From IMG/VR virus record IMGVR_UViG_3300022592_000007, positions 1 through 51,058 of that record: a DNA stretch of 51,058 nt. One strand, 5' to 3'. A model generated the notes under the pieces. It did not search any database and had not been told where the DNA came from. It saw only the letters and a program-made list of their open reading frames with translations. The stretch comes from a virus. A program made the position numbers and the translations under genes. Below are positions 11,290 through 19,887 of this stretch, piece after piece (the first letter of the stretch is position 1; every line of letters begins with the position of its first letter).

Positions 11290-13317
11290 ATGGCTGCCAA
11301 AACACGAACTAAAGCAAAACAACTTAATCCCACCGATCTTTTGGTACAAACCACCCTTCCATCTCAGCGTTCTGCCCCCGGTGGAAATGTTTTGAATTTC
11401 CTTTATCGCGTTGCCCCCGCGTGGAATTCGCCCAATTGGTGGGAGGCTCAGATATGGCGTAATTTCGTTATGTCTGTCCCCATCGCTACTGTCTGTAGGA
11501 ATACCGCCATCTCTCAACTCACCGCGCTGGATTGGAAGATTGTTGCAAGAGACTCCAATAAGACCGATGAGCTGAAAGCCAAAATAAAATACAACACGCG
11601 ATTAATTGACAATGAGGGGATGTATGACGGAATTGATTTCACGGGTAGACTCGAATGGCTGGGTAAAGACTTGCTCGATCTGCCCTTTGGGATGGCCGCA
11701 GAATTGGGACACGAGAATGATGATCCTAATGGGAAAGTAGTCTGGATACGTTGCCTAGACGCGGGTACTCTAATGCCCTCGCTAAACGCTGATTTTCCTG
11801 TTATTCAGCGCGTTCCCAACATGATTACTGAACCCATTGCGTTTCCAGCATATTCAATAGCACGTCAATATATGAGTCCTCGTTCAGATATTTGGCGTGA
11901 GGGTTGGGGTATGGCTCCCCCCGAACAGATTTACCTAGCCTTTGAATTGATGAAGCGTGGTGATAAGTATTACGCTGAACTACTTTTGAATACCCCTCAG
12001 GTTGGTATCCTCGACCTCGGAGATACTACCAAGGAAACCGCACAGGAGTGGATGAAAGAGGCGCAGGACTTATTTACTGGTACTGACCCGATGAAGATTC
12101 CCGTCCTCTACGAACACACAACCAAGGTGGAGTGGATTCCATTCCAGATGAATCCGAATGAATTGATGTTCGACCGAATCACCGCGCGCTATGCCAACCT
12201 AATCTGTGCTGGGTATGGAATGAGTCCTTCAGACATCGGGATGGGTGGTTCTTCCAACGGCGGGGAAACTCTCTCTGGAACCATCCGGGATGAGCGTAAG
12301 ACCAAGAAGAACATTCTCTCGGTTATGAAAAAGAAGTTCAAATCATTCTACGACCACATTCTTCCCGAAGAACTTGAGTTTACCTGGATCGACTTTGACT
12401 CCGACCAAAACGTTGCACAGGGACGCGCAAGATTGGCAAATGGACAGGCAGACGAAATCCTGATTCGCAATCACGTCTTTACTCCACAGGAAATGCGCGC
12501 ACAGGCCCTTGTGGATGGGCTTGTTACCGTGTCTGTTCCCGAGACTTTAGATGACAAGAGTATCGAATGGCCCCAGTCTGGGAACACTACTCGCCCCGGA
12601 CTTATCGGAGAAAAGGTATCCGCCGATAACGGTGGACGCGGTGAAGTCAGTTCTGTCCAGGCTTCGTTGGCCGATAGTGGAATTATTGACCTAAAAAAAC
12701 AGGCCGACAAATCAGTAAAGCAAGCCTATTCCCCAATCCATGACTTTATCACAACAATAAAGAACATGAAGCCAGAAGAAGTCGAGGCATGGAAAAAACA
12801 CATTGCCGATGCTCTATGGTGGCGCGACCCAGAAGCCCGAATGATTGAGGACGTTGAAAAGAGACGCAGAACTATTCAGGGTTCGCTAAAGCGCAACGGG
12901 CTTGGCGAAGTACGATTCAACTCGGAAGATGCGCCGAAAGTCGAGCAGGCTCTTCGGGATAAGGTCTATCTAAAAATGTCTGAGTCGGACGACGCGTATG
13001 AAAATGGGTACGATGAAATCGAAGCCGAACAGAAAATCCATTCAGTAGATATACCGAATTGCATGGAAAAAGCCTCCACTGAAGCCACCGAGATAGCGCG
13101 TTCCATCATGGCGACCACAATATTCTCGGATTTACTTGATGAACTCACTATTGACCCTACGGTTGAAAAAAGTGATAATAAAGCTACAATTGTTGCTTCT
13201 GTGGTAAATAAGTTTGTTGAAGCCTATCCGCAGTTGATGACCGCCGCAGAAACAGCAGGTCAGCAAATCTTAGAGAAGATACTTGATAAGGAGATTGAAA
13301 ATGTCAAAGATTTATAA
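11290..13317 (+). CDS. Portal protein
   Basis: A 675-residue protein placed after terminase. It shows the phage portal pattern: N-terminal WWEAQIWRNFVMSVPIATVC, a wing region with PEQIYLAFELMKRGDKYYAE, the stem region with DRITARYANLICAGYGMSPS, and GGETLSGTIRDERKTKKNI. Residues 1 to 480 are portal; the last 190 residues are an extra helical domain (GEVSSVQASLADSGIIDLKK, then charged helices) of the kind sometimes fused to portals. Portals form the 12-mer DNA channel at one capsid vertex. The ATG is not preceded by a ribosome site (see the promoter at 11277). Confidence 0.85.
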   Translation: MAAKTRTKAKQLNPTDLLVQTTLPSQRSAPGGNVLNFLYRVAPAWNSPNWWEAQIWRNFVMSVPIATVCRNTAISQLTALDWKIVARDSNKTDELKAKIKYNTRLIDNEGMYDGIDFTGRLEWLGKDLLDLPFGMAAELGHENDDPNGKVVWIRCLDAGTLMPSLNADFPVIQRVPNMITEPIAFPAYSIARQYMSPRSDIWREGWGMAPPEQIYLAFELMKRGDKYYAELLLNTPQVGILDLGDTTKETAQEWMKEAQDLFTGTDPMKIPVLYEHTTKVEWIPFQMNPNELMFDRITARYANLICAGYGMSPSDIGMGGSSNGGETLSGTIRDERKTKKNILSVMKKKFKSFYDHILPEELEFTWIDFDSDQNVAQGRARLANGQADEILIRNHVFTPQEMRAQALVDGLVTVSVPETLDDKSIEWPQSGNTTRPGLIGEKVSADNGGRGEVSSVQASLADSGIIDLKKQADKSVKQAYSPIHDFITTIKNMKPEEVEAWKKHIADALWWRDPEARMIEDVEKRRRTIQGSLKRNGLGEVRFNSEDAPKVEQALRDKVYLKMSESDDAYENGYDEIEAEQKIHSVDIPNCMEKASTEATEIARSIMATTIFSDLLDELTIDPTVEKSDNKATIVASVVNKFVEAYPQLMTAAETAGQQILEKILDKEIENVKDL

Positions 13318-13540
13318 TATGGTTCGTACAATTGGTTCGCCCGGAAGTTCGCCGGAAGTTGAATTGCCGGTTGGCTGGAAACTGTCCAGTGTCGTTTATC
13401 TAGGACCAACCAACGACCAGGAAAAAATGGCTGGCTTCTTCAAGGTGCTGTATATCCTTGAACCAGTAGTTGCCGAAGTTCGGAATGTTGTACCAAACGT
13501 TTCGACAGAAGTACGAAAGGCCGGTCGCCCTAAAGCATGA
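13301..13540 (+). CDS. Small hypothetical head-region protein
   Basis: 79 residues from ATG 13301, which has AAGGAGATTGAAA before it and overlaps the portal end by 17 bases. It begins MSKIYNMVRTIGSPGSSPEV, continues with GWKLSSVVYLGPTN and a hydrophobic strand (FFKVLYILEPV) and ends KAGRPKA. It is small and beta-rich. It may be a minor head or accessory protein by position; no family recognised. Confidence 0.6.
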   Translation: MSKIYNMVRTIGSPGSSPEVELPVGWKLSSVVYLGPTNDQEKMAGFFKVLYILEPVVAEVRNVVPNVSTEVRKAGRPKA

Positions 13541-13842
13541 GCGACATACAATTAGTTTTATTGATGCTGATCGGCAAGGTCTGCATCTACACAATCCAGA
13601 AGTTCCCGCTGGTTCAGAAGATAAAGATACCCTTTCTGAACCAGCTTTTTTTATGTAACTTCTGCCTTGGGGTTTGGGTTTACTTCTTTCTTGCCGCGGT
13701 TTTTCATGTTGCCCTGTTCAAATCGGTGTTTTACTTCCCGGTAGTAAGTGAACTGGCAACGGGAGCGATAATCTCGCTCGTGGTGTATCTGTTTTCGATA
13801 GGTTTTCAGGAAGTCTTTGGAACTTTGGTAGTGAGTAGCTAA
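13537..13842 (+). CDS. Membrane protein with CNFCLGVW motif
   Basis: 101 residues with three hydrophobic segments (residues 4 to 18, 42 to 62 and 72 to 95) and CNFCLGVWVYFFLA, which recalls the CxFCxGxW motif of DUF1360-type and related phage/bacterial membrane proteins. The start overlaps the previous stop (ATGA). A membrane protein within the head cluster is unusual but is seen in phages with host-envelope or exclusion genes there. Function unknown. Confidence 0.65.
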   Translation: MSDIQLVLLMLIGKVCIYTIQKFPLVQKIKIPFLNQLFLCNFCLGVWVYFFLAAVFHVALFKSVFYFPVVSELATGAIISLVVYLFSIGFQEVFGTLVVSS

Positions 13843-13843
13843 C

Positions 13844-15808
13844 ATGCCTTTTTCGAGTTTACCAGCAGGTTCTCCCGGTTTTAAGTTGTGGGAAAAAGTC
13901 CACGACGCTTCTAAGAAAGCCGGGGACAATGACGAAACCGCCGCAAAGAAAAGTTGGGGCGCGCTCGCCAATGCAGGCTATAAAAAAGTAGACGGCAAGT
14001 GGATCAAGGAAAAGGCGCTTGTCGAGTTCTCCATGGCTATCTCCCCCGGCGCTTCGATGCGCTGGAAGATGACCGCTAGTGATACCAAGAAGGATTTATA
14101 CGACGAGAGGATGACCTTGCCTCTCTATAAGTCGTTCATCTCGAACATTGAAAACAAAATACCTGTCCCCGAAGCCTTCCAAAGCATCGTAACATCTGAA
14201 TATTGGAAGGGTGGAATGCCCTATGTCTCTATTTCGCACTACCCAGACCTGAATGGAGAGGCGGTTCCGGGAATTCCAGAGGCAGTTTACACCGATGGAG
14301 AGGCTCTAAAGTCAAAAGGCAAGTTTTTTGACACAAAATTGGGCAGAAATTGCTACAAATCCCTCTCAAATGATGAAAATTCACCAGATGACAAGAAAAT
14401 TCGTGTTTCAATCGCATTTTTGGATCTCGCCCACCAACACGGGGATGGTCCGGTGTTCAAAAGACAGTCTTTAACCGATTCTTGCCCTCAATGTGAGGAC
14501 GGAGTTGGAGACAAGAAGTATTTGGATGGATATTTGGTTCATTTTGCCCTCACCAGAGTACCAGTCAATCAAAGGGCAAGCGTGGAGGTAGATAAATCTA
14601 TGGCTAAAATCACACGTAAGCAGGACGCCGCTACCATCATCGACCCCGAACTGGCCGAAGAGCTTGAACAGAAGGCTATGCTGGTCGGGAAGTCGGAGGC
14701 GTTGGTTGAATTCTCTGATACCGAAGAAGAAGTACTAGACGTATCGGAATCTCCCGAACAGCCAGAAGGATTCATCGAGGCGACCGAAATTCAGGATTAC
14801 CCCGAAGTTCTGGTTGAGGAAAAGGCTGACCTTGAAAAGAATAAAGCCTCACAGAAAACCCGTGCTGCCAAGTATGGTATCGCCGTTCTCGGACAGGGGC
14901 ATGTTACCAAACCTGGCAAGTGGTCAAGCGTCCCCGATAGTAAATGGGGCGACCCAGTGAATTATCGTTATCCTATGCCGGACAAAGCCCATGCCGCCAA
15001 CGCCGCTTCCCGCTTTGGGCAGGAAAAAGGCAGTTATCGTGGTAAAGGCGTGGTTGGAAAACGTATCGAACGCGGAGAAAAGTCCGCAGGCGTTGAAGCC
15101 AAGAAAGGAAGTGAAGAAGTGACCGAAAAATCAAACGTGCTAGATATTGCTCCACAGGTTCGCGACGACGACCCCTCTCATACTCAGGACATGCCTCCGC
15201 TGGTGCTAAATCCCAAACTATGGCAACGCGGAACCGCTCAAGAGACCCTGGATGCCATGTTCGCAGAACTGAATGGTCTTTTGGACAGTATTTACAATCG
15301 TCCCGAGTTAGAGAGTGCTGCCAAGGGCGAGGCCGTGCATAAGGCTACCGATCTATTGAAGTCCTATGTCTCGGTCAAGTCTCAAGTCTTAATGGAGCCG
15401 ATTGAAGCCCTGGTCAATGCAGTTGTTGCCGCCAAGTCCATGGCCGGGACAGATGAAGAGAAACTAACTTCCATCCAGCCCGTTCTCCAGGCCCTTGGTG
15501 ATGTTATCAAAGCAGAGGTTGCTCCAGTAAAACCAATTGAACCTCTTGATGCGATTGCACAACTCTCACATAAGTTGGATGCGGCTTTGCAGAAACTTGA
15601 CCAGAACCAGAACGATATGGCCATCTTGCGGTCACAGATTGCGCAACCTCGCACTAACGTTCCGCAAACCGTCATTCCAAAGCCTCGCTCTTTGAACCCT
15701 CTCGAAGTACGCACCTTGGTTCAGAAGGCGAATGTTCAACCCAAGGCTAAGAAATCCAGCCTGACCGATATTGTCTTTACGAGGGCCGGTTTAACTCCCC
15801 CTCAGTAA
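13844..15808 (+). CDS. Prohead protease/scaffold-type fusion protein
   Basis: A 654-residue multi-domain protein between portal and major capsid, the normal place of protease and scaffold. Residues 1 to 60 resemble ChaB (Pro-Gly-rich start, then ASKKAGDNDETAAKKSWGAL and GKWIKE). Residues 65 to 250 are a globular part with MPYVSISHYP and IRVSIAFLDLAHQH that could hold a His/Ser protease pair, but catalysis is not proven. Residues 345 to 420 resemble DUF6582 (KYGIAVLGQGHV, then YPMPDKAHAANAASRFGQEK). The last 200 residues are helical and charged as in scaffolds. It probably matures the head; self-cleavage would free the scaffold (inference). Confidence 0.7.
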   Translation: MPFSSLPAGSPGFKLWEKVHDASKKAGDNDETAAKKSWGALANAGYKKVDGKWIKEKALVEFSMAISPGASMRWKMTASDTKKDLYDERMTLPLYKSFISNIENKIPVPEAFQSIVTSEYWKGGMPYVSISHYPDLNGEAVPGIPEAVYTDGEALKSKGKFFDTKLGRNCYKSLSNDENSPDDKKIRVSIAFLDLAHQHGDGPVFKRQSLTDSCPQCEDGVGDKKYLDGYLVHFALTRVPVNQRASVEVDKSMAKITRKQDAATIIDPELAEELEQKAMLVGKSEALVEFSDTEEEVLDVSESPEQPEGFIEATEIQDYPEVLVEEKADLEKNKASQKTRAAKYGIAVLGQGHVTKPGKWSSVPDSKWGDPVNYRYPMPDKAHAANAASRFGQEKGSYRGKGVVGKRIERGEKSAGVEAKKGSEEVTEKSNVLDIAPQVRDDDPSHTQDMPPLVLNPKLWQRGTAQETLDAMFAELNGLLDSIYNRPELESAAKGEAVHKATDLLKSYVSVKSQVLMEPIEALVNAVVAAKSMAGTDEEKLTSIQPVLQALGDVIKAEVAPVKPIEPLDAIAQLSHKLDAALQKLDQNQNDMAILRSQIAQPRTNVPQTVIPKPRSLNPLEVRTLVQKANVQPKAKKSSLTDIVFTRAGLTPPQ

Positions 15809-15820
15809 ACCTCCCGGTAT

Positions 15821-15873
15821 AAGCGAGCGTCGGGCGGTAAAGCGAAAGCGTCGTCCGGTCAAGCAAGCGTCGG
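15821..15873 (+). repeat. Three imperfect direct repeats upstream of the capsid gene
   Basis: Three copies start at 15821, 15840 and 15861, each around AAGCGAGCGTCG, AAGCGAAAGCGTCG or AAGCAAGCGTCG. They fill the gap between the protease/scaffold and capsid genes, just before AAGGAGATTT. They could fold or bind protein to control the very high capsid expression. Confidence 0.55.
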
Positions 15874-15903
15874 CATAAACCTATTCTATAAGGAGATTTT
15901 GCC

Positions 15904-17085
15904 ATGCCCGAAACTGGCTTAGATGTAACCACCGGACAACCCATCCCGGTTTCCGATGCAGTTGTACAGCGCGCTACCGATCCCCTCGCGGTGAATGTAG
16001 TCACCCCAGGAGATTTCGCCGCGCAATTCCCCACACCCCTGGATCATACCGAAATTCTGGACATGTGTGAGGATATTTCCCTTTTCCAGAACATCCCCGA
16101 AATCCGCACCTCTCTGAAGCAAGAGAACTGGCGCGAAATGACCACCCTGGCCTTCGTGTCTGGGTCGAACTATATCGCCTTCACGGATGGGGCTTGCCCT
16201 GAAGAGTATTCTCACGATGGCTCCAATCGCACCGTCGATCTGAAGAATATTGGTGTCAAGAAATCCTTGACCATCTCCGACATCCTGCACTCCATCGCTT
16301 CACAAGCGGCTGGATGGGGTATCTCAGCCCTGATGGGTGGATACTCCGCTGTCGAAGGAATGCCCGGTGGTTCCGATGCCACGACCTTCACCCGCGCTGA
16401 AATCGCCAGCCTGAAAGTCAAGGAAATCCGTCTGGGAATGGCCCTCGTGATGAACGCCTGGGACAGACTTCTGGCCGAAGGTAACGCCACCGCTCGTCCG
16501 TTGGAATTCGACGGAATGGAAGCTCTGGTAGTCCCCGCCAATGGCGCGCATACCAACACCGGCTCAAGCGTTTCCGGTATGACGGTATCAGGTTCCTACT
16601 CCGCCATCGGGTTCGACCGCTTCCTCTCTGAAACCTGTGCCAAACCGACTCACGTATTCGGTCATCCTCAAGCTATTCAAGAGATGTTGTCCGCTTACTT
16701 CCAGTTGGGCTTCCAAGGTTCTCAGGTTGTATTCCAACAGAGTGGTGACCGGATGATTCCTGGCTTCAATTTCGCCGGATTCGTCAATACTTCCATCGGT
16801 CGCCTGACCGTCGTGTCTGATGTGAACTTCGCCCGAACCGACATGGGCAACGGTGCTTTCGCCTCTACAGTGTACGCTCTCCGTATGCAGCATAACGGCC
16901 TCCCGCTGGTCTATCGAAGCACACAGATTCCTCTCGCGCTCGTGGACCTGGTCCCAATGTGCACGTCTGTGGCATTTGAAATATGGGCTAAGACAGCTTT
17001 AGTTATCAAGCAGTATTGCGCTCAAAGTGCCTATCGTTCAGTGTTCTCTGGTCGTACTTACTCCGGCTGCACGGCTCTCGGCTAA
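15904..17085 (+). CDS. Major capsid protein
   Basis: 393 residues, the expected size for an HK97-fold capsid subunit. It follows the scaffold gene, has a strong ribosome site (AAGGAGATTTTGCC) and is followed by a strong terminator, all typical of the most expressed virion gene. It starts MPETGLDVTTGQPIPVSDAV. A short N arm is followed by a spine-helix-like region (VKKSLTISDILHSIA), a substrate-like A-domain core (FDRFLSETCAKPTHVFGHPQ) and a C-terminal strand set (GLPLVYRSTQIPLALVDLVP). Assignment rests on context and pattern, not a diagnostic motif. Confidence 0.8.
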   Translation: MPETGLDVTTGQPIPVSDAVVQRATDPLAVNVVTPGDFAAQFPTPLDHTEILDMCEDISLFQNIPEIRTSLKQENWREMTTLAFVSGSNYIAFTDGACPEEYSHDGSNRTVDLKNIGVKKSLTISDILHSIASQAAGWGISALMGGYSAVEGMPGGSDATTFTRAEIASLKVKEIRLGMALVMNAWDRLLAEGNATARPLEFDGMEALVVPANGAHTNTGSSVSGMTVSGSYSAIGFDRFLSETCAKPTHVFGHPQAIQEMLSAYFQLGFQGSQVVFQQSGDRMIPGFNFAGFVNTSIGRLTVVSDVNFARTDMGNGAFASTVYALRMQHNGLPLVYRSTQIPLALVDLVPMCTSVAFEIWAKTALVIKQYCAQSAYRSVFSGRTYSGCTALG

Positions 17086-17110
17086 AACGACCCAAAATCA
17101 CAATTAGACT

Positions 17111-17134
17111 AGCCCTCGGAAGCGAGGGCTTTTT
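17111..17134 (+). terminator. Intrinsic terminator after the capsid gene
   Basis: AGCCCTCG, GAAG, CGAGGGCT, then TTTT: a perfect 8-bp stem with a tetraloop and U-run, 26 bases after the capsid stop. It ends the head operon. Confidence 0.9.
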
Positions 17135-17144
17135 ACATTCGGTA

Positions 17145-17174
17145 TTGCGTATCGTTATTCCCATCTGCTAGAAT
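17145..17174 (+). promoter_or_regulatory. Promoter opening the accessory island
   Basis: TTGCGT (17145-17150), an 18-base spacer and TAGAAT (17169-17174), followed by AATAGGAGAATAAATAC and ATG 17196. It stands directly behind the capsid terminator, so the island has its own transcription. Confidence 0.55.
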
Positions 17175-17195
17175 TAGGAATAGGAGAATAAATAC

Positions 17196-17435
17196 ATGGA
17201 TACCGACACCAGAAATTTCTACCTCGCCGCCGCCTATATGACGCTAGGGGCTAAATATATCGAGATGTCCACGGACGATGTTAACAGTCCCGGAAGAAAG
17301 ACGTTTCACTTCACAGGGGAGATTGACTTCACTCAAGTCAAGAAAGACTTTTCAAATTGCACGTTGACGATAAACGCTTCGCGATATGCAGATTGCATAA
17401 GAAATCTCAAGTCTATTCTTCATGGATCAGAATAA
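17196..17435 (+). CDS. DUF5659-like small protein
   Basis: 79 residues: MDTDTRNFYLAAAYMTLGAK at the start, then GRKTFHFTGEIDFTQVKKDF and a C-terminal YADCIRNLKSIL helix. The pattern FYLAA......G......... F.F.G......F.......V....... A..LK.L matches the small phage domain DUF5659 as I recall it. Function unknown. First gene of the island behind a promoter and AGGAG. Confidence 0.65.
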   Translation: MDTDTRNFYLAAAYMTLGAKYIEMSTDDVNSPGRKTFHFTGEIDFTQVKKDFSNCTLTINASRYADCIRNLKSILHGSE

Positions 17436-17655
17436 AGTCGCGCTTTGTTACTACCAGCCTATTCCAAAATACATTATTGTGAACGGGCATGAGTATGTTT
17501 TTGGTTGTGAACACTCTATTTCATTGTGCTGGGTGGACGAAGGGGATGTACAGACCTTATTGTCTTTGAAGGGAGGCTGTTGTGGGATGAATACACCTCT
17601 CTGTCATAAAGCGGGAGAAATGGAGATAAAAGTGTTTGAAACGGGTCATTATTAG
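17422..17655 (+). CDS. Conserved small phage protein with GGCCG motif
   Basis: 77 residues; the ATG lies inside the end of the previous gene (14-base overlap) and lacks its own ribosome site. NGHEYVFGCEHSISLCWVDE followed by DVQTLLSLKGGCCGMN is a pattern found in many phages (a Trp-Val strand, then LL..KGGCCG), of unknown role; the Cys cluster with a later CHKAGE may bind metal. Its TAG stop lies in the loop of the following terminator. Confidence 0.65.
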   Translation: MDQNKVALCYYQPIPKYIIVNGHEYVFGCEHSISLCWVDEGDVQTLLSLKGGCCGMNTPLCHKAGEMEIKVFETGHY

Positions 17656-17665
17656 ACCCGTTTTT
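17639..17665 (+). terminator. Intrinsic terminator overlapping the stop codon
   Basis: AAACGGGTC (17639-17647), ATTATTA, GACCCGTTT (17655-17663), TT: a 9-bp stem and U-run containing the TAG stop of the 77-residue gene. It separates the first two small genes from the glycosyltransferase operon. Confidence 0.8.
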
Positions 17666-17669
17666 GATG

Positions 17670-17675
17670 TATAAT
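17670..17675 (+). promoter_or_regulatory. -10 box (GTATAAT) behind the terminator
   Basis: TATAAT directly preceded by TG and followed by GGGGTAAGGAG and the ATG at 17698. It would restart transcription right behind the terminator. The -35 region lies within the terminator stem and is not recognisable. Confidence 0.45.
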
Positions 17676-17697
17676 GGGGTAAGGAGAAAAGATAAAT

Positions 17698-17868
17698 ATG
17701 AGAAAAATAAAATGGTGGAGGGTTACAATTAATGGGGTGCTGGCTGTATTATTTTTGCAGACCGTCGGAATAGAACCATTTAGTTTAGTGTGGTGGGTGG
17801 GAGTCGTCACAATAAATGCCGTTTTGTCTCTATTGGGTTCAATCGAGGATGACAACAAAAATGATTAG
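17698..17868 (+). CDS. Small membrane protein, 56 residues
   Basis: MRKIKWWRVTINGVLAVLFL at the start, then a second hydrophobic stretch (LVWWVGVVTINAVLSLLGSI) and an acidic tail (EDDNKND). Two membrane helices, N-terminus positive inside. AAGGAGAAAAGATAAAT precedes it. It overlaps the start of the glycosyltransferase gene by eight bases. It could anchor or partner the glycosyltransferase (inference). Confidence 0.65.
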   Translation: MRKIKWWRVTINGVLAVLFLQTVGIEPFSLVWWVGVVTINAVLSLLGSIEDDNKND

Positions 17869-18484
17869 CGTAATCATTCCCCACTTTGAAAAAACAGAAC
17901 TTACGAATCAACTCGTACTTTCGCTACGAAAATACTGTGGCAAAGAACCTGAGATACTTGTCTTCGACGATGGGTCGAAAGTACCCTATCAAAATCCGTC
18001 CATTGTTGTTTGTCGGGTTAATGAGAACATGGGCTTTTTGTTCGCTTCGAGGGCCGGACTGGTAGTGGCCAAGGGCGACATAAAAATCCTGATGAATAAC
18101 GATGTCTTGGTAACAGGGGACTTCATTCCCTTGGTAGAGAAACAGATTAGGTCCTCCCCGCTCTCTCTGGTTGGGAATACACTTCTCTCCCACAATACAG
18201 GCTGGAACACGTTCAATGGTAAGGTGTTTCCCTATCTGGAGGGTTATTTCCTCGCCGCCTCCAAAGAGATATGGAATGACATATCTTTCGATACCCGATT
18301 TGCCCCGAATGACTTCGAGGACGTGGATTTATCGACTCAGGCTTACGCGTTGGGTTATCCAGTATTTGCATTGAACACCCCGTTCTTGAAGCACATGGGG
18401 GCGGGGACGCTTGGTTATAATCCAGCGCGCGAGAATATAACGCGCAGAAACCAGAAGAGATTCGAGGAAAAATGGATGAAGTAA
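17861..18484 (+). CDS. Glycosyltransferase family 2
   Basis: 207 residues from ATG 17861 (MISVIIPHFEKTELTNQLVL), with GAGGATGACAACAAA upstream; the open frame extends further but only across the previous gene. GT-A fold: nucleotide-binding FDDGS, the metal-binding NND of ILMNNDVLV near residues 82 to 90, and the acceptor-site acidic cluster DFEDVDLS. It is slightly shorter than most GT2 enzymes. It transfers a sugar from a nucleotide donor, probably a first step in the island's glycan pathway. Confidence 0.85.
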   Translation: MISVIIPHFEKTELTNQLVLSLRKYCGKEPEILVFDDGSKVPYQNPSIVVCRVNENMGFLFASRAGLVVAKGDIKILMNNDVLVTGDFIPLVEKQIRSSPLSLVGNTLLSHNTGWNTFNGKVFPYLEGYFLAASKEIWNDISFDTRFAPNDFEDVDLSTQAYALGYPVFALNTPFLKHMGAGTLGYNPARENITRRNQKRFEEKWMK

Positions 18485-18891
18485 GAATAGAAATTCCTCA
18501 CGAAGTCGCTATCGAATTGGTAAAAAAGTTTGGTTTTGGTTCATTTACCAAGAACTGTAAAATAGAAATAAAATCCGAACCCACCGGTCAATATGTAGAA
18601 TATAAATCAAAAAAATTATTGGTTGGAATGACACAAAACTTGCATTGTTTTTTAGTGATTGAGGATGATGAAAAAATGGGTAAGATAAAGATTTATGAAT
18701 TTCTGAACGGTCTTACCGTTGCAGAATTGAAAAGGGTTCTTGAAGCTTGGCCGGATACCGATAACTATGGACTTCCAACAGAAGTTTGGATCGAAACCGG
18801 TGAAAACCTATCCAGCCCGGTAAATAGTATTTGGCCTCTCAATGCCCAAGAAAATAGCGCAGATATTTTGTTTAAGAGGACAAATGGATAA
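18472..18891 (+). CDS. Hypothetical protein
   Basis: 139 residues, starting inside the previous gene's last codons (13-base overlap). MDEVRIEIPHEVAIELVKKF opens an alpha/beta part, and the C half has LTVAELKRVLEAWPDTDNYG followed by EVWIETG. The segment T..ELK..L...PD...V.I.. resembles small phage proteins found near tail and accessory genes. It may be a regulatory or structural partner. No named family. Confidence 0.6.
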   Translation: MDEVRIEIPHEVAIELVKKFGFGSFTKNCKIEIKSEPTGQYVEYKSKKLLVGMTQNLHCFLVIEDDEKMGKIKIYEFLNGLTVAELKRVLEAWPDTDNYGLPTEVWIETGENLSSPVNSIWPLNAQENSADILFKRTNG

Positions 18892-19798
18892 AATCAAAAT
18901 CTGCCTAAGTTATTTAATTTACCCCATGTCCATGGCGACCTACGTCCGTCGCGCTCTTGAACGTCGAGATGATGTTGAACTTTTTGTTACCGGCCCCTAC
19001 TTTGGAGACTGGATACCCTGGAGTTCTGGTATGCGCTTGCCAACAAAGTACGTTCAACCCGTAGACTTCGCTCTGCCTACCGCACAATATAGTTATCCTC
19101 CTTGGTCAATCATCAAAGCGCAACTCCCGTGGAAACCAGACCTGGTTTTACAAGTGGACGCCGGATTTCATTTCGCAGATAAACCAGATTGCCTAACCGC
19201 AACGGTAGGGACAGACCCGCACGTTCTGAATTATGATGCGCCTCGTTCTTACTCGGATAAGTTCTTTGGGATGCAGGCAACCTACATGAAACCGGGTGAC
19301 ATCTTCTTGCCTTACGCATTCGACCCTACCGTTCACTTCCCCGATCCTCTCGTAGCCGAAGATACCGATGCCTGTCTTATCGGACTCCACTACGACAATC
19401 GGAATATATGGGTGAGGCGATTGAGGGAACTTGGTCATTCGGTTATCTATGAACTCGGACCCATCTTCGATGAGTATAGGCAGTTGAATTGCCGAGCCTC
19501 TTTAGGATTGAACTGGTCAAGCCTGAACGATGTTTGTGTCAGAGTCTTTGAGATAATGGGGATGCGGAGAGTACCAATAATCAATCGCGTGCCAGATTTG
19601 GAGAAATTGGGCTTCATTGAAAATACTCATTATTACGGATTTACAACGATGGACGAAGCGGTGCAGAAGGTTGAGATTGCACTAAATAACTCAGAAGAGG
19701 CACTTCAGATTGCACAAAACGCGCACGATAAGGTATGGAAAGAAGATACTTGGGATTTACGCGTTGAACAGATTCTAAAGGAGTGTGGGTTATGCTAA
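18884..19798 (+). CDS. CgeB-like GT-B glycosyltransferase
   Basis: 304 residues from ATG 18884 (AAGAGGACAA upstream); the frame is open further but the extension is shadow. GT-B architecture: N domain MDKIKICLSYLIYPMSMATY; a middle with KPDLVLQVDAGFHF and TVGTDPHV; C domain ACLIGLHYDNRNIWVRRLRE, then LNCRASLGLNWSSLNDVCVR and VFEIMGMRRVPIINRVPDLE. That C-terminal order (SLN, VFE...G) is typical of the CgeB/DUF3880 group of GT4-like enzymes. It likely adds a hexose to a glycan. Confidence 0.8.
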   Translation: MDKIKICLSYLIYPMSMATYVRRALERRDDVELFVTGPYFGDWIPWSSGMRLPTKYVQPVDFALPTAQYSYPPWSIIKAQLPWKPDLVLQVDAGFHFADKPDCLTATVGTDPHVLNYDAPRSYSDKFFGMQATYMKPGDIFLPYAFDPTVHFPDPLVAEDTDACLIGLHYDNRNIWVRRLRELGHSVIYELGPIFDEYRQLNCRASLGLNWSSLNDVCVRVFEIMGMRRVPIINRVPDLEKLGFIENTHYYGFTTMDEAVQKVEIALNNSEEALQIAQNAHDKVWKEDTWDLRVEQILKECGLC

Positions 19799-19887
19799 CA
19801 ATGCCAATATTGATGTTTATAGTTTTTTTGCTTGGGATTTGTATTGGATTTATAGAGGGAATGGATTATTGGAACAGACACCTATGA
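19792..19887 (+). CDS. Micro membrane peptide, 31 residues
   Basis: Begins inside the stop of the CgeB-like gene (TTATGCTAA) and ends in an ATGA that begins a 16-codon relic. It reads MLTMPILMFIVFLLGICIGF, then IEGMDYWNRHL: one membrane helix and a short tail. Stop-start coupling on both sides supports translation, but the segment lies between repeated junctions and may be a fragment. Confidence 0.4.
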   Translation: MLTMPILMFIVFLLGICIGFIEGMDYWNRHL

